DNA from: Spirochaetaceae bacterium
GTDB taxonomy: Bacteria; Spirochaetota; Spirochaetia; Treponematales; Breznakiellaceae
Direction: 5' to 3'
DNA length: 6,904 nt
NCBI GenBank assembly: GCA_031255395.1
Contig: JAIRSQ010000048.1
Coordinates: 1 to 6,904 of the forward strand
The notes below the pieces were generated by a model that searched no databases, was not told the DNA's origin, and saw only the letters and a list, made by a program, of their open reading frames with translations. The position numbers and the translations under genes were made by a program. This document shows, piece by piece, positions 5,612-6,904 of this stretch; the stretch's first letter is position 1, and each line of letters opens with the position of its first letter.

Positions 5612-6412
5612 TCAAATCGTGTACTCAATATCAAAGAAACCCTGAATACGCTTAATCAGCGCGGAATTTTCCGGCGAGGACAGGTCGCGGGGGTGCTGCC
5701 TGTCGATGTTCAGCGTGTCCATGATACGGGCATTGGGCGAGCGCGACAGTATGCTGATCTTCTGACCCAGATACACCGCCTCCTGAATATCGTGCGTTAC
5801 GAACAGAATCGTTTTACGGCTTTCCTGCCATATCTTTATCAGCTCAATCTGCATTAGCTTTCGGGTCTGGGCATCCAGCGCGCCAAAAGGCTCGTCCATC
5901 AGCAGGATTTTCGGGTTATTCGCCATGCTTCTGGCTATCTGCACCCGCTGTTTCATGCCGCCGGAAAGTTCAGACGGATATTTTTTTTCATGCCCTTCGA
6001 GGCCGACCAGTTCAATACACCGTTTAACCGTCTTTTTTCGCTCTGTCGCTGCGATTTTTCGGATTTTCAGCCCGTACTCCACATTTTTCCACACGGTAAG
6101 CCACGGAAATATCGCCGAATCGGCATTTTGGAACACGACACCCCGGTCAAACCCCGGTTTTGTTACCTGTCTGTCATCTACGAACACCCGGCCCGATGTT
6201 TTTTCTACAAAACCCGCGATGATATTGAGCAGCGTCGACTTGCCGCAGCCGCTCCAGCCCAAAAAAACATGAAATTCCCCCTCCTCGATATTCAGGTTTA
6301 CACCGTCCAGTATATAAACCGGCCCGTTTCTCGCCCGCTTTTTCCCCCTCCGCGCTTCGGACGTAGTTTCATAACTCTTTGACACCCCCTCGATTCGAAT
6401 AACATAACCCAT
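5612..6412 (-). CDS. ABC transporter ATP-binding protein, nitrate/sulfonate/taurine type
   Basis: This 266-residue ATPase powers the importer. It has Walker A GWSGCGKST at 52-60, the Q-loop Gln95, FPWLTV at 102-107 typical of the SsuB/TauB/NrtD group, the signature LSGGMKQRV at 149-157, Walker B ILLMDEP at 169-175 with catalytic Glu174, a D-loop (GALD, 177-180) and the switch His207. All catalytic elements are intact. An insertion at about 16-31, rich in Arg and Lys (RRGKKRAR), lies between the first strands where relatives are usually shorter. The ATG at 6412 is preferred over a GTG at 6457, because GGAG lies 7 nt upstream and the GTG falls at a promoter-like TATAAT. It is the first gene of the operon. 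Confidence 0.93.
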   Translation of the reverse strand: MGYVIRIEGVSKSYETTSEARRGKKRARNGPVYILDGVNLNIEEGEFHVFLGWSGCGKSTLLNIIAGFVEKTSGRVFVDDRQVTKPGFDRGVVFQNADSAIFPWLTVWKNVEYGLKIRKIAATERKKTVKRCIELVGLEGHEKKYPSELSGGMKQRVQIARSMANNPKILLMDEPFGALDAQTRKLMQIELIKIWQESRKTILFVTHDIQEAVYLGQKISILSRSPNARIMDTLNIDRQHPRDLSSPENSALIKRIQGFFDIEYTI

Positions 6413-6419
6413 AGCTAAA

Positions 6420-6423
6420 CTCC
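6420..6423 (-). promoter_or_regulatory. Shine-Dalgarno deciding the ATPase start
   Basis: GGAG on the minus strand lies 7 nt before ATG 6412. No comparable site precedes the GTG at 6457, so the shorter protein is more likely. Confidence 0.65.
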
Positions 6424-6448
6424 ATGCGGCTGCCTGCCACCTTATCAT

Positions 6449-6487
6449 ATTATACACATAGAATAACTAGGAATATGGTTTTGTCAA
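6449..6487 (-). promoter_or_regulatory. Candidate operon promoter with non-standard spacing
   Basis: On the minus strand a perfect TATAAT (6454-6449) would give a transcript starting near 6442, with a leader of about 30 nt before the ATPase ATG. A perfect TTGACA lies at 6487-6482, but 27 nt away instead of about 17. With normal 16-nt spacing TTGACA would pair with TATTCT, which matches the -10 consensus at four of six positions. A 6-bp inverted repeat (6446-6451 and 6472-6477) brackets this region and could be chance or an operator. No other promoter is apparent before the operon. Confidence 0.5.
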
Positions 6488-6609
6488 CCCCTCATGCGAG
6501 AAAGCGCCATGCAGCCCCGATTCCAAACTGACCGCAGAATATGTAAAATCGCACGATAAAAAGAGAGGAAGTTTCCCCCAGACCCCGCTATGTCGTACTG
6601 TTGTCCGAC

Positions 6610-6624
6610 GCGCCACAGGCACAC
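6610..6624. repeat. Decayed copy of the array palindrome
   Basis: GCGCCACAGGCACAC matches 316-330 (GCGCCATAGGCGCAC) at 13 of 15 bases. The two changes fall in the loop and in one arm, so pairing is weakened. It suggests the palindrome family is dispersed, not confined to the left array. Confidence 0.45.
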
Positions 6625-6851
6625 GAGGACTGGGGTAAGTTAAGGGGGTGAAGGCGACGAGAGTCCCGGGGGGTTAAGGCCCCACTCCCATTTTTCAGCT
6701 TGATATCCCGGCCCGAAAAAGCCTGCCAACGTTGAGCGCGTTTTACGAGAGCGGCTACGCGGTTTTAATGTTTTCGAAACGGCAAATAAGGCCAAACTGA
6801 AAATTGCGGGTGATCTCCCCCCTCCTCTATCCGCAGGCGTGTGGCGGCGGG

Positions 6852-6857
6852 TATAAT
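6852..6857 (+). promoter_or_regulatory. Candidate -10 box for the right-edge gene
   Basis: TATAAT ends 6 nt before the ATG at 6864. A transcript would begin at about the ATG itself, giving a leaderless message. No good -35 element is seen at 6829-6834 (ATCCGC). Confidence 0.35.
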
Positions 6858-6863
6858 TGGGGC

Positions 6864-6904
6864 ATGGAGCTTACTCAGGAATTTATCGACGGCCTTGCTG
6901 TGAA
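6864..6904 (+). CDS. N-terminus of a plus-strand protein (partial, cut by window edge)
   Basis: An ATG at 6864 opens a frame encoding MELTQEFIDGLAV to the window edge, without a stop. The short sequence resembles the first residues I recall for SWIM zinc-finger proteins, but thirteen residues cannot establish a family and this is only a lead. No normal Shine-Dalgarno is present: GGGG ends one base before the ATG. A TATAAT lies 6 nt upstream, so either translation is leaderless or the true start is further right. It would be divergent from the operon. Confidence 0.4.
   Translation, partial: MELTQEFIDGLAV

Larger units (their letters stand above)
6488..6863. other. Intergenic region between divergent genes; no supported gene
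   Basis: About 380 bases hold no gene I can support. A minus-strand frame is open for 58 codons (6588-6764) but lacks an ATG, GTG or TTG start. Visible elements are a decayed palindrome at 6610-6624, a G/C-run stretch at 6640-6687 that can pair GAGT (6661-6664) with ACTC (6684-6687) and GGGG (6670-6673) with CCCC (6680-6683), and a TATAAT just before the candidate start at 6864. Confidence 0.6.

Noticed and set aside
5592..5615. TTG start of the permease overlapping the ATPase stop
   Set aside because: ATG 5591 has a suitable GAGAGG site and a typical MKK N-terminus; the extension is hydrophilic and adds nothing recognisable.
6413..6457. Upstream GTG start for the ATPase
   Set aside because: It would place coding sequence over the TATAAT box and adds 15 residues not typical of the family, while ATG 6412 has a good Shine-Dalgarno.
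6588..6764. Minus-strand open frame of 58 codons
   Set aside because: No ATG, GTG or TTG start is present and the protein matches nothing I recognise; at most a decayed fragment.
6692..6803. Inverted repeat TTTTCAG / CTGAAAA
   Set aside because: Seven base pairs about 100 bases apart is near chance and no other structure supports it.

Overview
The window is a bacterial segment of moderately high GC. Most of it is one five-gene operon on the minus strand, read from right to left. The genes encode an ABC importer ATPase (6412-5612), its permease (5591-4824), a lipoprotein substrate-binding protein (4774-3758), an arylsulfotransferase-like beta-propeller protein (3749-2235), and a second, paralogous propeller protein with a C-terminal thioredoxin domain (2231-510). 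Junctions are 20, 49, 8 and 3 nt long, and every gene has a recognisable Shine-Dalgarno sequence. For the last two genes that sequence overlaps the end of the gene before it, so translational coupling is likely. A promoter-like region lies just upstream of the ATPase gene.

The importer belongs to the nitrate/sulfonate/taurine/NMT1 class (SsuABC/TauABC type). The two enzymes belong to the arylsulfotransferase (ASST) family. The simplest reading is uptake of an organosulfur compound, such as a sulfonate or sulfate ester, followed by sulfuryl-group chemistry in the cytoplasm, because neither ASST protein has a signal peptide. Substrate and direction of reaction cannot be read from sequence. Two points are unusual. 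One paralog carries a thioredoxin fold with a CKHC active site. The other keeps the propeller scaffold but has lost several histidines that the first one has, suggesting a division of labour.

The flanks are different. Positions 55-509 lie between the end of a probable plus-strand gene (1-54) and the convergent end of the operon. They hold a dense run of short, nearly perfect hairpins, mostly with 3-nt loops, followed by a 13-bp tandem direct repeat. Positions 6488-6863 hold no gene I can support, but contain a decayed copy of one of these palindromes. At the right edge a divergent plus-strand gene probably starts at 6864.

The organism cannot be named firmly. A diderm-type lipoprotein binding protein with a relaxed lipobox, GC-rich hairpin-filled intergenic DNA and the gene content would fit a spirochaete such as a gut Treponema, but this is a weak inference.
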